A stretch of 35,200 nucleotides of DNA from Runella aurantiaca (lineage in GTDB: Bacteria; Bacteroidota; Bacteroidia; Cytophagales; Spirosomataceae). The stretch spans positions 1-35,200 of the forward strand of contig NZ_QPIW01000045.1 of the NCBI RefSeq assembly GCF_003339505.1. Reading direction: 5' to 3'. The notes below the pieces were generated by a model. The model was not told the DNA's origin. It ran no database searches and worked only from the letters and a program-made list of their open reading frames with translations. Each line of letters starts with the position of its first letter. Position 1 is the first letter of the stretch. Shown here one piece after another: positions 8,580 through 17,022 of this stretch. Made by a program: the position numbers and the translations under genes.

Positions 8580-10313
8580 TGTAAATTCCTATGAAAGTGG
8601 TTCATCGTCACATTTGGTGAAAGTCGGGGTGTAGGCTGTAATTTTGAAGAATGGACTCTCCCTTCCTTTTGCCTTCCAACCTCGACTTAGAACTACTTGA
8701 TTACGAACTTTACCCCGACAGGATTGATTTGCAGGTGATAAGCACTGCTGCTTCTACCTGCTGTCCTGTTTGCGGGCATCTGAGCCACAAAATTCATAGT
8801 TGCTATCATCGAATCATCCATGATTTGCCCTCTGGTGGCCGAAGAGTTCAATTACACCTTCAGGTCAGGAAATATTTTTGTAAAAATACCAACTGCCAGC
8901 GCAAGATATTTACTGAAAGATTTGTCACCGGTTTAGCCAGTTATGCCCGTCGATTCGAGCGCTTAAATCACGTACTTACAGGTATAGGACTGGAATCAGG
9001 AGGGAATCCTTCTACCCGTCAAGCCCGGCATTTCTCCGTTAAGGTAAGTGCTTCTACTGTTCTAAGACTTATCAAAAAATGCATTATGCCTTCTATAACT
9101 GCACCAAAAATAATTGGCGTTGATGATTATGCCTTTAAAAAGGGGCGCAAGTATGGGACCGTTATCGTAGATTTGGAAACACATCGAGTGATTGATTTAT
9201 TGCCTGATCGAGAAGTCAAGACCTTATCTACATGGCTTTTAGAGCATCCAAGCATTGAAATTGTCAGCCGGGATCGTTCAAATACGTACGCCGCTGCCAT
9301 TACAGAAGCTTGCCCACAGGCAGAACAGATTGCCGACCGATGGCATATTCTGAAAAACCTCTCGGAAACTGTTGAGCGATTTTTAGATACTCAACGGGTA
9401 GAAATTAAAGAAACAGCGCTCAAATTAAGCCAACAGCAGCAGCAAAAGTCTGTTAATGAGGGGATTACTGCTGGCATGTCGGAAACTCCTCCTATAGAAT
9501 CTCAACTGCAAAAACCTGTTTTTGTCAGAAAGTATCAGGATAACTTTGTGAAAGTCAAAGAATTACAATCGAAGGGATATAGTATTAGAAAGATAGCAAC
9601 TACTCTAAAAATGTCTCGCAGGACGGTGGCAAAATATTGGAATCGGATAGAGTTTGTCCCTAAAGCTTCTCGTAAACGAAGTAATATTCTTGATTTTGAG
9701 GCGTATCTGCAACAGCGTTGGCAGCAAGGGCAGCAGTCGGCCAAAGCATTGTATGAAGAAATTAGCGATAAAGGATTCACCTATTCTCAAGCTACAGTCT
9801 ATAACATGGTAAGAAAGTATCCCAAATCGGTCTTGGAACCACTGCCGACGTCGGTAAAAGCAGCCTACTATTCTTCCAAACAATTGAGTATTTGGTTAGG
9901 GATGTATCAGAATGATTGGGAAGATTATATGCCTATTGAATTTTTAAGGAAACTTTTGGATGAAAACCCGCTCATTAAAGCCGTCAGAGAAATTGCTTTA
10001 GAATTCAGGCAACTCATGAAGGCAAAGCAAGGGGATCAGCTTCAGGATTGGTGTAATAAAGCGCTTGAATCAGGAGTGGAATCGCTGAAAGGATTTGTCA
10101 GGGGAATTAGGCAAGATTTTAAAGCCATTTTCCAAGCTTTCACCTCCGAATGGAGCAATGGTCAGGTTGAAGGGCAGGTGAACCGGCTCAAAAATATCAA
10201 GCGTCAAATGTATGGAAGGGCGAGTTTTGAGCTGCTCCGCAAAAGAGTCATTCTGATGGGAAACCCCAACTTTCACCAAATGTGACGATGAACCTCTTTC
10301 ATAGGAATTTACA
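8580..10313 (+). mobile_element. Complete ISL3-family insertion sequence with 50-bp inverted repeats
   Basis: A 1734-bp element bounded by 50-bp terminal inverted repeats at 8580-8629 and 10264-10313. The repeats begin tgtaaattcctatgaaag and continue into ggttcatcgtcacatttggt; they differ at only two positions (19 and 46). It encodes a single intact transposase. Flanking 8-mers (ttgccttc left, tagttgat right) do not match, so no target duplication is visible. That agrees with insertion into the older copy at 8483-8579 followed by deletion. Some authors would set the termini at ggttcatcg (8599-10295), the usual GG.. start of ISL3 elements; the extra 18 bp are nonetheless perfectly inverted here. 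Confidence 0.85.
8651..10285 (+). CDS. ISL3-family transposase
   Basis: A 544-residue DDE transposase. The N-terminal ISL3 zinc finger has Cys38, Cys41, Cys77 and Cys82 (CCPVCGHLSHKIHS ... FCKNTNC). The catalytic core begins IIGVDDYAFKKGRKYG (first Asp at ~158) and continues IVSRDRSNTY (second Asp ~208) and ADRWHILKNL. A helix-turn-helix insertion (KGYSIRKIATTLKMSRRTVAKY) follows a Gln-rich linker. The last acidic residue lies in WSNGQVEGQVNRLKNIKRQM near the C terminus, ending in the family's YGRASFELLRKRVIL. Full length and intact, so probably active. ATG 8651 is the same start codon position that is duplicated in the left remnant at 8554. Confidence 0.95.
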   Translation: MDSPFLLPSNLDLELLDYELYPDRIDLQVISTAASTCCPVCGHLSHKIHSCYHRIIHDLPSGGRRVQLHLQVRKYFCKNTNCQRKIFTERFVTGLASYARRFERLNHVLTGIGLESGGNPSTRQARHFSVKVSASTVLRLIKKCIMPSITAPKIIGVDDYAFKKGRKYGTVIVDLETHRVIDLLPDREVKTLSTWLLEHPSIEIVSRDRSNTYAAAITEACPQAEQIADRWHILKNLSETVERFLDTQRVEIKETALKLSQQQQQKSVNEGITAGMSETPPIESQLQKPVFVRKYQDNFVKVKELQSKGYSIRKIATTLKMSRRTVAKYWNRIEFVPKASRKRSNILDFEAYLQQRWQQGQQSAKALYEEISDKGFTYSQATVYNMVRKYPKSVLEPLPTSVKAAYYSSKQLSIWLGMYQNDWEDYMPIEFLRKLLDENPLIKAVREIALEFRQLMKAKQGDQLQDWCNKALESGVESLKGFVRGIRQDFKAIFQAFTSEWSNGQVEGQVNRLKNIKRQMYGRASFELLRKRVILMGNPNFHQM

Positions 10314-10393
10314 TAGTTGATTATTCCGATGAAATTGAATAAAGCCCTGCGATTTAAATTCTTACTGGAATACTCATTTTGGCGCCAATTCAA
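10314..10393 (-). pseudogene. 5' part of the IS-split small membrane-protein gene
   Basis: Minus-strand frame from ATG 10393 reading MNWRQNEYSSKNLNRRALF then NFIGIINY before the IS right end. It is a basic N terminus leading into a hydrophobic helix and runs co-directional with the hydrophobic fragment at 8372-8479. Proposed to be the N-terminal half of the same gene; weak evidence on its own. Confidence 0.3.
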
Positions 10394-10481
10394 ATATCCA
10401 AATCTTTTTTAAAATTATTGACTTACCTTTTTCTGTATGTTTTGATTAAAGAGGGAAATTAATCTAAAACAAACTATTCCG

Positions 10482-10907
10482 ATGAACAAAATCCTTCTTC
10501 CGCTCCTTCTGACAATTTTGGTGTCAATTACATCGTTCGCCCAGTCGTTGTATAATCCTTACAGCACCCAACGCACAATTCGCTCTTCGAGTAGTATTAA
10601 CAACCCTTATGGTACCAATCCCAACGTCAAATATCAGGAAGGATACCAAAGGAGCAACGGTACTTATGTACAAGGTCATTACAAAACCGAGTCTAACGCA
10701 ACTAACATAGATAATTTTTCTACTCAAGGTAATACCAATCCCTATACGCTCCAATCGGGTACACGAGCTCAAGATTACTCGTCAGAGGCACTCAATTACG
10801 GTCAAGGTCAAACCATCCAGACAGGGTCACGCGGTGGACAGTATTATATAAACGAAAACGGCAGGAAAACGTACGTACCCAAACGATCGAGTAACAACCC
10901 TTTTTGA
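10482..10907 (+). CDS. Small exported protein, Tyr/Asn/Gly-rich
   Basis: A 141-residue protein with a clear signal peptide (MNKILLPLLLTILVSITSFA, cleavage after ..FAQ). The mature part is low in hydrophobics and rich in Tyr, Asn, Ser and Gly. It includes NVKYQEGYQRSNGTYVQGHY and a C-terminal module GSRGGQYYINENGRKTYVPK, a pattern seen in small Bacteroidota secreted proteins and similar to PBCV-type basic adaptor repeats. It precedes the ECF sigma factor by 18 bp, so it may be cotranscribed. Function is unknown. A weak promoter candidate (ttg 10418-10420, tatgttttg 10436-10444) lies upstream. Confidence 0.8.
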   Translation: MNKILLPLLLTILVSITSFAQSLYNPYSTQRTIRSSSSINNPYGTNPNVKYQEGYQRSNGTYVQGHYKTESNATNIDNFSTQGNTNPYTLQSGTRAQDYSSEALNYGQGQTIQTGSRGGQYYINENGRKTYVPKRSSNNPF

Positions 10908-10925
10908 TTAAAACAAACTTTACGT

Positions 10926-11537
10926 ATGTTTGGCGGCACAAATGTTCTTCAATCCATGCCCACCAAATATTCTACAAATTTTACACAATTTGAACTCTAC
11001 GAAGCCTTGGTGTCGCGAAAAGAATGGGCTTATGACTATCTGTATTGCGAGCTCTTTAGCACTTTTAGGCATTGGGTCGGACGTAATAATGGCTCTGAAA
11101 TGGACGCCGAAGATGCATTTCAGAAAGGTTTGCTCAATTTCTTATTAAACCTCGAAACAGGTAAATATCAGTTCCAAGTAAGTACTAAAATTACAACAGT
11201 TGTATTTGATTATTGTAAAAAAATTTGGCTCAATGAATTAGCTTCGAGCCGTTTGACAACTCGCGCAACTACCCTCACTCTATATGACCCCGCAAATGAC
11301 ACCGATTTACAAAAGGACCTCGAACTCGGAGAGTTAATTGCCCAAGTACGTGCGGCATTGCACCAGCTTAAAGGCGACTGCCGCCAATTAATTGAGTGGT
11401 TTTACATAGATGATATTTCGTTGCGCGAGATTGCCGAAAAGTTGGGCATCAAAGAATCCTCGACCAAGCAAAAACGCTACGATTGCACCGAGAAACTCAA
11501 AAAAATTTACCTGCAACTGACACAAATAAAGAAATGA
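10926..11537 (+). CDS. ECF-type RNA polymerase sigma factor
   Basis: A 203-residue sigma-70 family protein lacking region 1, as in extracytoplasmic-function sigma factors. Region 2 spans about residues 18-95 (WAYDYLYCELFSTFRHWV ... DAEDAFQKGLLNFL). Region 4 spans about 140-195 (LKGDCRQLIEWFYIDDIS, then LREIAEKLGIKESSTKQKRY), a good helix-turn-helix. The downstream membrane protein overlaps its stop codon by 4 bp (ATGA), the usual arrangement for a sigma/anti-sigma pair. ATG 10926 is used; an internal ATG at 10956 (MPTKYST) is an alternative. Its regulon is unknown; the convergent kinase/caspase cluster is an obvious but unproven candidate. Confidence 0.88.
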   Translation: MFGGTNVLQSMPTKYSTNFTQFELYEALVSRKEWAYDYLYCELFSTFRHWVGRNNGSEMDAEDAFQKGLLNFLLNLETGKYQFQVSTKITTVVFDYCKKIWLNELASSRLTTRATTLTLYDPANDTDLQKDLELGELIAQVRAALHQLKGDCRQLIEWFYIDDISLREIAEKLGIKESSTKQKRYDCTEKLKKIYLQLTQIKK

Positions 11538-12118
11538 ATGTCGCTCAATTCGAACGTATAGAAGCATACCTTCAAAATCGGCTTTCAGAAGCAGACAGGC
11601 GTAGCTTTGAAGCTGCCCTACAAATAGATACTTCGTTGCAATTAGAAGTTGAAACTCAGCAAAAACTTCGCTTAGGGCTTCGAGCGCTGGCTATTGAGAA
11701 ACAACTTCTCAACGCAAAAAAACGTACACAAACCGAGCAATTGCCACAAACAAAAACTGTATTTAGGGGCAAAATACAGTGGAAAACTTGGAGCGCTGCA
11801 GCTTCTATTATAGTAGCATTAGGAGTCACCTGGTGGGGATGGAATTATAATACACGCCAAAATAAGCATCAATTTATGGCACTCGCGGAGCAAGAGATGA
11901 CCGACGTTCAATACAAGTCTTTGCCTTTTGAATCTCTACAAAACCTTTCTAAATCTGCCCCTACACGCAGTACCCGCCAGAAAGCGGAGTGGTATGTAGC
12001 ATTGGTTTATCTAAAGAAAGGGCAAATAAGCAAAGCCCAAACCCAGCTTAAACGCATTGCCAATAATCCGCAGCATTTATATTGTCAACAAGCTAAAAAG
12101 ATTTTAAGAACCAATTGA
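11534..12118 (+). CDS. Membrane anti-sigma-factor-like protein
   Basis: A 194-residue protein with a cytoplasmic N-terminal region (~1-80; QFERIEAYLQNRLSEADRRS), one membrane helix (~84-103; TWSAAASIIVALGVTWWGW) and a periplasmic tail of about 90 residues. The tail ends in a TPR-like pair of helices (KAEWYVALVYLKKGQISKAQ). The N terminus resembles the start of many Bacteroidota anti-sigma/TPR proteins. I start it at 11534, not at the longer upstream frame, because ATG 11534 overlaps the sigma stop codon (ATGA), which implies translational coupling. It probably holds the sigma factor at the membrane until an envelope signal arrives. It ends exactly where the convergent lipoprotein gene begins, with no spacer. 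Confidence 0.8.
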   Translation: MNVAQFERIEAYLQNRLSEADRRSFEAALQIDTSLQLEVETQQKLRLGLRALAIEKQLLNAKKRTQTEQLPQTKTVFRGKIQWKTWSAAASIIVALGVTWWGWNYNTRQNKHQFMALAEQEMTDVQYKSLPFESLQNLSKSAPTRSTRQKAEWYVALVYLKKGQISKAQTQLKRIANNPQHLYCQQAKKILRTN

Positions 12119-14257
12119 TTACTTCATCTTTAATATCCAATAATCGCGACTACCACGGCTGCTTTCTGATTTTTCCCCAGAGGTGTTGGAATCAGAATAT
12201 CCCCCTAAAATAAACCCTCCCTCAAAGGTTGGTATAATCTTTGGTCTATTATCATCACCCATACCTCCAAAAGTTTTATCCCATTGTTTTTCAAAATTTG
12301 AATTTATCTTTAAAATCCAAAAATCTTTACTGCCACGACTATTTTCTGATTTTTCGCCAAAGGAATTAGACGTTGAACTTCCCGAAAGTAAAAAACCACC
12401 CTCAGAAGTAGCTATAATAGAGCACATTTCATCTATACCCGCACCACCAAATGTTTTGTCCACTGATTTTTGTCCATTAGCATTGATTTTTACAAGCCAA
12501 TAATCAGCCCCCCCCCTATTCGGCTCTGATTTATCACCAGAGTTGTTTGAAGGTGAAGTCCCTCCTAATAAAAATCCATTGTCGGTAGTAGGTAATATTA
12601 CTTCTAAAATATCATCTTGCCCTCCCCCAAATGTTCTATCCCATTGTTTTTGACCATTGCCACTAAGTTTAACTATCCAATAATCCCAACCTCCCCGACT
12701 ATTTTCTGATTTATCTCCCGACACATTAGAAGTAGACCATCCTCCAAGCAAAATGCCCCCATCTGAAACAATAGCTAGTGTTGTCATCGACTGGGAACCT
12801 GTACCCCCAAATGTTCTATCCCATTGTTTTTGACCAGTGGCACTAATTTTTACTGCCCAATAATCCGAAATCCCTCTATTGTTTTCTGATTTCAGGCCTG
12901 AACTATTTGAACTTGAACTTCCTCCCAAGACAAATCCTCCATCTGGGGCAAGGCCAAGCCCTGTCAAAATATCATCTGCTCCACCCCCAAGTGTTTTGTC
13001 CCATTGTTTTTGACCATTAGCATCAATTTTAACTAACCAGTAGTCAAAACTCCCGTAACTATTTTCTGATTTTTCTCTGGAGGCATCCGAATTTGAATAC
13101 CCGCCCAACAAAAATCCACCATCTGAAGTCGCAACAATGCTCGTCATCACATCGACACCTATTCCACCATAGGTTTTATCCCATTGCTTTGTGCCGTTAG
13201 AATTTATTTTTACAACCCAGAAATCCTCATTTCCTCTCCCATTTTCAGATTTATCACCCGATACATTCGATTTTGAAAATCCCCCAATCAAATAACCGCC
13301 ACCAGAAGCAGGTACTATCCCAGCATACGGCTCATCACGGTCGTTTCCTCCAAATGTTCTATCCCAAATTTCTGTCACTACTTGAACTTGTACATTTGAA
13401 TTCAAACTGAAGGTTATTTTCTCATTACAAACTGTCTCTACATCTGCCGTTATTGTATAATTGCCAGTCGTGGTAAAAGTATAAATAAATGGACTAATTC
13501 CCGTAAGTTGTTCTTGCGCCAAGGTATTACTCCCGTTTAACACCTTCCAAGTCACGATTCTGATGTCAGACGGTGCGGTTGTAGCTAATGAGTAGGTGTA
13601 TATGTTATTAGTGTTGCTATTGTTTACTATTTTAGTTGGCACTGCGCATAACTTTACGGTCACATCTTTGCTCAATATTTTTCGTTCGTTACAAATAGTT
13701 GTAATCTCTGCAGTAACAATATAGTCACCTCCAGTAGGAACTGTATGTATAAAAGGTTCTGCGATACTTAATGATTTTTCAACTAGTAAATTATTCCCAG
13801 CTCTTAATTTCCATATTATTACTTTTACATCGGCGGGAGTATCTGTAACAAGCGTAAATAGCAAATTTTTAAAATCAAGTGCATTGGCCGTGATGTTGAT
13901 ATCAGTAGGCAGTGTACAGGTCTTTATTGTGGCATTAATCGTAAGCGTCACTTTCTCTCCACATACCGTTGTCATCTCGGCAGTAATAATATTGTTCCCA
14001 TCTGCTCCAAAGGTATAGCCAAAAGTAGCAGTAGTACTGGTTCCCAGTGTAGTTGTACCTTGTTTCCAAGTAACGGGAAAAGATAGGTCAGTAGTTGTAC
14101 CAGTCAGAACAAAGGTATATTGCCTGGGATTGGCCGCATTAGGAGTGGCGGTTATCGCGGTTGGCTTTTGGCAGTTTTTAAGCGTTTTGAGCGTGGGGTC
14201 TGCCCATTTGCAGCCCGTCAAAATTAGCAAGAACAAATAAAATAGTGCCTTTTGCAT
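12119..14257 (-). CDS. Lipoprotein with three PKD-like modules and seven propeller-type repeats
   Basis: A 712-residue surface or outer-membrane lipoprotein. The signal peptide ends in a lipobox LTGC, followed by KWADPTLKTLKNC. Three ~88-residue Ig/PKD-like modules follow; each has CxxPT.I, a central TWK or IWK strand, Y.ITA, TVC.EK or TIC.E, and a closing V..C. Then come seven ~60-residue repeats (WDRTFGG or WDKTFGG ... SDGGFLLGG ... SGEKSENSRG ... DYWLVKI), the same family as in the T9SS protein at 6132-8228 but here without a T9SS domain. The N-terminal module is paralogous to the one in the lipoprotein at 17023-19032. It is the last gene of a tight minus-strand run, 2 bp after the TPR gene. 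Likely a binding or sensing module outside the cell. Confidence 0.87.
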   Translation of the reverse strand: MQKALFYLFLLILTGCKWADPTLKTLKNCQKPTAITATPNAANPRQYTFVLTGTTTDLSFPVTWKQGTTTLGTSTTATFGYTFGADGNNIITAEMTTVCGEKVTLTINATIKTCTLPTDINITANALDFKNLLFTLVTDTPADVKVIIWKLRAGNNLLVEKSLSIAEPFIHTVPTGGDYIVTAEITTICNERKILSKDVTVKLCAVPTKIVNNSNTNNIYTYSLATTAPSDIRIVTWKVLNGSNTLAQEQLTGISPFIYTFTTTGNYTITADVETVCNEKITFSLNSNVQVQVVTEIWDRTFGGNDRDEPYAGIVPASGGGYLIGGFSKSNVSGDKSENGRGNEDFWVVKINSNGTKQWDKTYGGIGVDVMTSIVATSDGGFLLGGYSNSDASREKSENSYGSFDYWLVKIDANGQKQWDKTLGGGADDILTGLGLAPDGGFVLGGSSSSNSSGLKSENNRGISDYWAVKISATGQKQWDRTFGGTGSQSMTTLAIVSDGGILLGGWSTSNVSGDKSENSRGGWDYWIVKLSGNGQKQWDRTFGGGQDDILEVILPTTDNGFLLGGTSPSNNSGDKSEPNRGGADYWLVKINANGQKSVDKTFGGAGIDEMCSIIATSEGGFLLSGSSTSNSFGEKSENSRGSKDFWILKINSNFEKQWDKTFGGMGDDNRPKIIPTFEGGFILGGYSDSNTSGEKSESSRGSRDYWILKMK

Positions 14258-14259
14258 GC

Positions 14260-15348
14260 TTAAAAACGATATTGTAAGGCCAGCCCTACATTTTTAGTGG
14301 TAGGATGAAAATGGAAGCCCGTTTGTTTTTTAGGTTTAGGCAAAGCAAAAAGGATAATTTCTGCAACAACTGCTGCACCTGCCACTCCCAGACAAGCATT
14401 CATAGTTGTTTTATTGCTTTGAAAACTTTTGACGTCCTTATAAGAAGTTTCCCATTGATTAAACGCAGATTGATTCAAAATTACGTTGTCGCCGTCAGGA
14501 TCGGTCGTTTGAGAAATACTGCTTAGGTTATTGAGTTTGGTTTGGTATTGGCTGTTGAGCAGGTACGCATAACCACCAGCACCTAAACCTATTACTGCTG
14601 TCAAAATTTTTGGAACAATACGTCGCTTGGGGGTAGGCGTTGGCTTCAAAGTTATTGCAGGCGCAGTTGCTTTCTTGTTCTCTTCTTTTTTAGGTTCAGC
14701 AACCACCTCTTGCTTCTTTTGTATTGGTTTTGAAGTAGTTACAGAAGATTTAATTGGAGCAGGGAGTTCTTCTTTAGCCTTATCTTGTACGACTTGAACA
14801 GGTGGTTCTGGTTTTTGTTGCACTTTAATAAAATCATCACAATTTTGAATCTGTACCCGAATTAAATCGGGTTTAACAGCATATTGTAAGGCTTCTTGGT
14901 AGCGTTTTTTAGCTTCAATATAGTTTTTTTGGGCGTATAATTTAGTGGCTTCGTCAGACCAATAATCAGTCAATGTGACTTTTGTAACTGGGTCGTTGGG
15001 GTTTTCGTCCAGAATTTGTTTCAACAAAACAACAGCTTCTTCACCTTTTCCATCGTTGAGCAATTTAGTAGCATCATCTCGTAATTTTGTCAGTTTAGTT
15101 ACTAATGCAATTCGCCCTTTGGCGTAAGGGTCATTGTCAAAATTGGGCACTTCAAGGCAGTTACGGTACTGTTTGAGCGCATTGGAGTAATCCCCCTGAA
15201 CAAAAAAATCATCCCCGCGTTTTTTATAACGGTCGTACTCTTCGTCCATAGCTACTATGCCAGTTGTAAAGTAGGAAACAGGCGGATTAGCGAAGCATGA
15301 ACGCTCGCACAACACAAAAATGAAGGTAAGTAAAAGTAAATTTTGCAT
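14260..15348 (-). CDS. TPR-containing membrane protein
   Basis: A 362-residue protein with an N-terminal signal sequence (LLLLTFIFVLCERSCFA). Two or three TPR-like helix pairs follow (DDFFVQGDYSNALKQYRNCL; ATKLYAQKNYIEAKKRYQEA), then a Pro/Lys/Glu-rich linker and two hydrophobic helices: ILTAVIGLGAGGYAYLL, and CLGVAGAAVVAEIILFAL near the C terminus. It ends in ..GLALQYRF. It lies 2 bp downstream of the kinase gene and 2 bp upstream of the lipoprotein gene, so all three are probably one transcript. The TPR part resembles the tail of the adjacent kinase, which suggests shared partners. Likely an envelope scaffold; no enzymatic motif is seen. Confidence 0.8.
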   Translation of the reverse strand: MQNLLLLTFIFVLCERSCFANPPVSYFTTGIVAMDEEYDRYKKRGDDFFVQGDYSNALKQYRNCLEVPNFDNDPYAKGRIALVTKLTKLRDDATKLLNDGKGEEAVVLLKQILDENPNDPVTKVTLTDYWSDEATKLYAQKNYIEAKKRYQEALQYAVKPDLIRVQIQNCDDFIKVQQKPEPPVQVVQDKAKEELPAPIKSSVTTSKPIQKKQEVVAEPKKEENKKATAPAITLKPTPTPKRRIVPKILTAVIGLGAGGYAYLLNSQYQTKLNNLSSISQTTDPDGDNVILNQSAFNQWETSYKDVKSFQSNKTTMNACLGVAGAAVVAEIILFALPKPKKQTGFHFHPTTKNVGLALQYRF

Positions 15349-15350
15349 AA

Positions 15351-16997
15351 TTATAAATTATCGTCACATTCTTTGATTTTTCGGCGTACTTCTTCGGTAT
15401 TCCGGAGCGACTGGGCCACCCTATACCAAGCCTTTGCTCCTTCATATTCTCCATTAGCAAAAATGCGGTCGCCTTTTGCCAAATAAATGGCGTAAGCATT
15501 TGCAGCTTTGGCGGTAACAACCTCATCGGCTTCAGCTAACCGACTTGCCTGATTGAACTGAGCAATTGCATTGCCCTTATTATTACTGCTGTTTATGGCA
15601 ACCATTCCCTTCTCAATCAAATCATCATACTCCTGTTGAGCTTGTTGTTTTTTTAAGGCAATAGCAGCTTGAGTCTGATTTTCATTCTCCTCCAATCTTC
15701 TCTTTTTTTGCTCTAACTCTTTTTGTTCGTCTAATTGACTATTAGATTCATTTACCAGCTCTTTTTTAGATTTTTCAGGCTTTATTTTCGGCAAACTTTC
15801 AGATTTATCAATCTGTTTATCAGCATTTTTCGTCCTTTCTATCTCATTTTTTATGTGTGGTTCTCTAACATCTAATTGGTTTTCCCCTTTTGGGAAAAAC
15901 CCAATCCCTAATAGAACTACTGCCACGCCCCCAATCAATCCCCAAAACCACCTATTTTTAGATTTGAACTGAATTTCAGGCTTCTGAACAACAACTTTCG
16001 AAGCATAGACATCCGTCTGGGCTTCCTGTACTACGCGCTTGGGCTTTACATAAACGTCTGTGGCGTCGGCAGGTAAAACACTTGGCTTTTCAATAGTTTT
16101 GGATGGTAGTGGCGGATTTATAAGTGGTTTGCCTAATAACTCTAACAATTCATCGGCTTTACGTACGCGCTGCCTAATGTCTTTAACCAAGCATCTCCGT
16201 ATCATCCCTTGGTAAGGCTCAGGTATTGTACGTAGACGGTCAGGAAGCTGAACCGAAGTAATTTTGCGTTCAATTTCACGGCGAAGCGTAGGTTCACTGG
16301 ATTGCGTGCCTACACTAAAGGGTTTTTCCCCAGTGAGCATTTCATACAAAATTACCCCAAATGCCCACAAGTCCAAATTGAAACTCACCCTCCCACCTTC
16401 AATTTGTTCGGGGGCTTTGTAAGAAGGTGTGCCACGCCCATCACTCAAATCAAAATCAGAACTATCTACCTCGTCTTGACTAACGAGTTTACTAAGGCCA
16501 AAATCAGCGATTTTGGTTACAAAGCGACCATTCTGTCCTCTTGAAATTAGAATATTAGCGGGTTTAAAATCACGGTGAACAATTCTTTGCTGATGCAAAT
16601 GCTTCAGCCCCTCAAGGATACCTTGTATAATGTCACGGAGTTCTTTATCAGAGAGTTTATTACGTTTCAGTAAATCCGCTAAATTACCATCAGGATAGTA
16701 TTTCATCACGGCAAAATCGCTGACACCAGTATCCGTTTCTAGACGGTAACATGCGTCATAGCGAGCAATATTAGCATGGCGGGGAACCTTCTGAGCAAGT
16801 TCTACTTCGGCTTTGAGTGACTTGGTATCATTTTGACGGTATTCGCTTATTTTTATAGCCACCCATTCAGTTTCTACTTGGTCTTCTACTTTAAACACCT
16901 TACCGTACGTTCCACTGCCCAACCACGTACCTTTCTCCCTAAACTGAATTGGGTAGCGTTTTTTGAAATCTTGAAAAGTGGTAAAAGTAGGGTTCAT
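15351..16997 (-). CDS. Membrane-anchored Ser/Thr protein kinase (PknB/Hanks type)
   Basis: A 548-residue kinase. The catalytic domain (~20-290) has a complete motif set: glycine loop LGSGTYGKVF (26-35), Lys49 in VAIK, HRDFKPAN (141-148), DFG (165-167), APE (195-197) and WAFGVILYEM. A ~60-residue linker with two copies of TDVY (Thr at ~313 and ~329) leads to a membrane helix (~350-369; WFWGLIGGVAVVLLGIGF). The remaining ~180 residues are Lys/Glu-rich coiled coil followed by TPR-like helices (GDRIFANGEYEGAKAWYRVA). It should phosphorylate proteins in the cytoplasm while its tail samples the periplasm. PP2C and FHA proteins upstream in the same run are its natural eraser and readers. All catalytic residues are present, so it should be active. 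Confidence 0.94.
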   Translation of the reverse strand: MNPTFTTFQDFKKRYPIQFREKGTWLGSGTYGKVFKVEDQVETEWVAIKISEYRQNDTKSLKAEVELAQKVPRHANIARYDACYRLETDTGVSDFAVMKYYPDGNLADLLKRNKLSDKELRDIIQGILEGLKHLHQQRIVHRDFKPANILISRGQNGRFVTKIADFGLSKLVSQDEVDSSDFDLSDGRGTPSYKAPEQIEGGRVSFNLDLWAFGVILYEMLTGEKPFSVGTQSSEPTLRREIERKITSVQLPDRLRTIPEPYQGMIRRCLVKDIRQRVRKADELLELLGKPLINPPLPSKTIEKPSVLPADATDVYVKPKRVVQEAQTDVYASKVVVQKPEIQFKSKNRWFWGLIGGVAVVLLGIGFFPKGENQLDVREPHIKNEIERTKNADKQIDKSESLPKIKPEKSKKELVNESNSQLDEQKELEQKKRRLEENENQTQAAIALKKQQAQQEYDDLIEKGMVAINSSNNKGNAIAQFNQASRLAEADEVVTAKAANAYAIYLAKGDRIFANGEYEGAKAWYRVAQSLRNTEEVRRKIKECDDNL

Positions 16998-17022
16998 ACC
17001 GAGGATTATTTTTGAGCTATTT

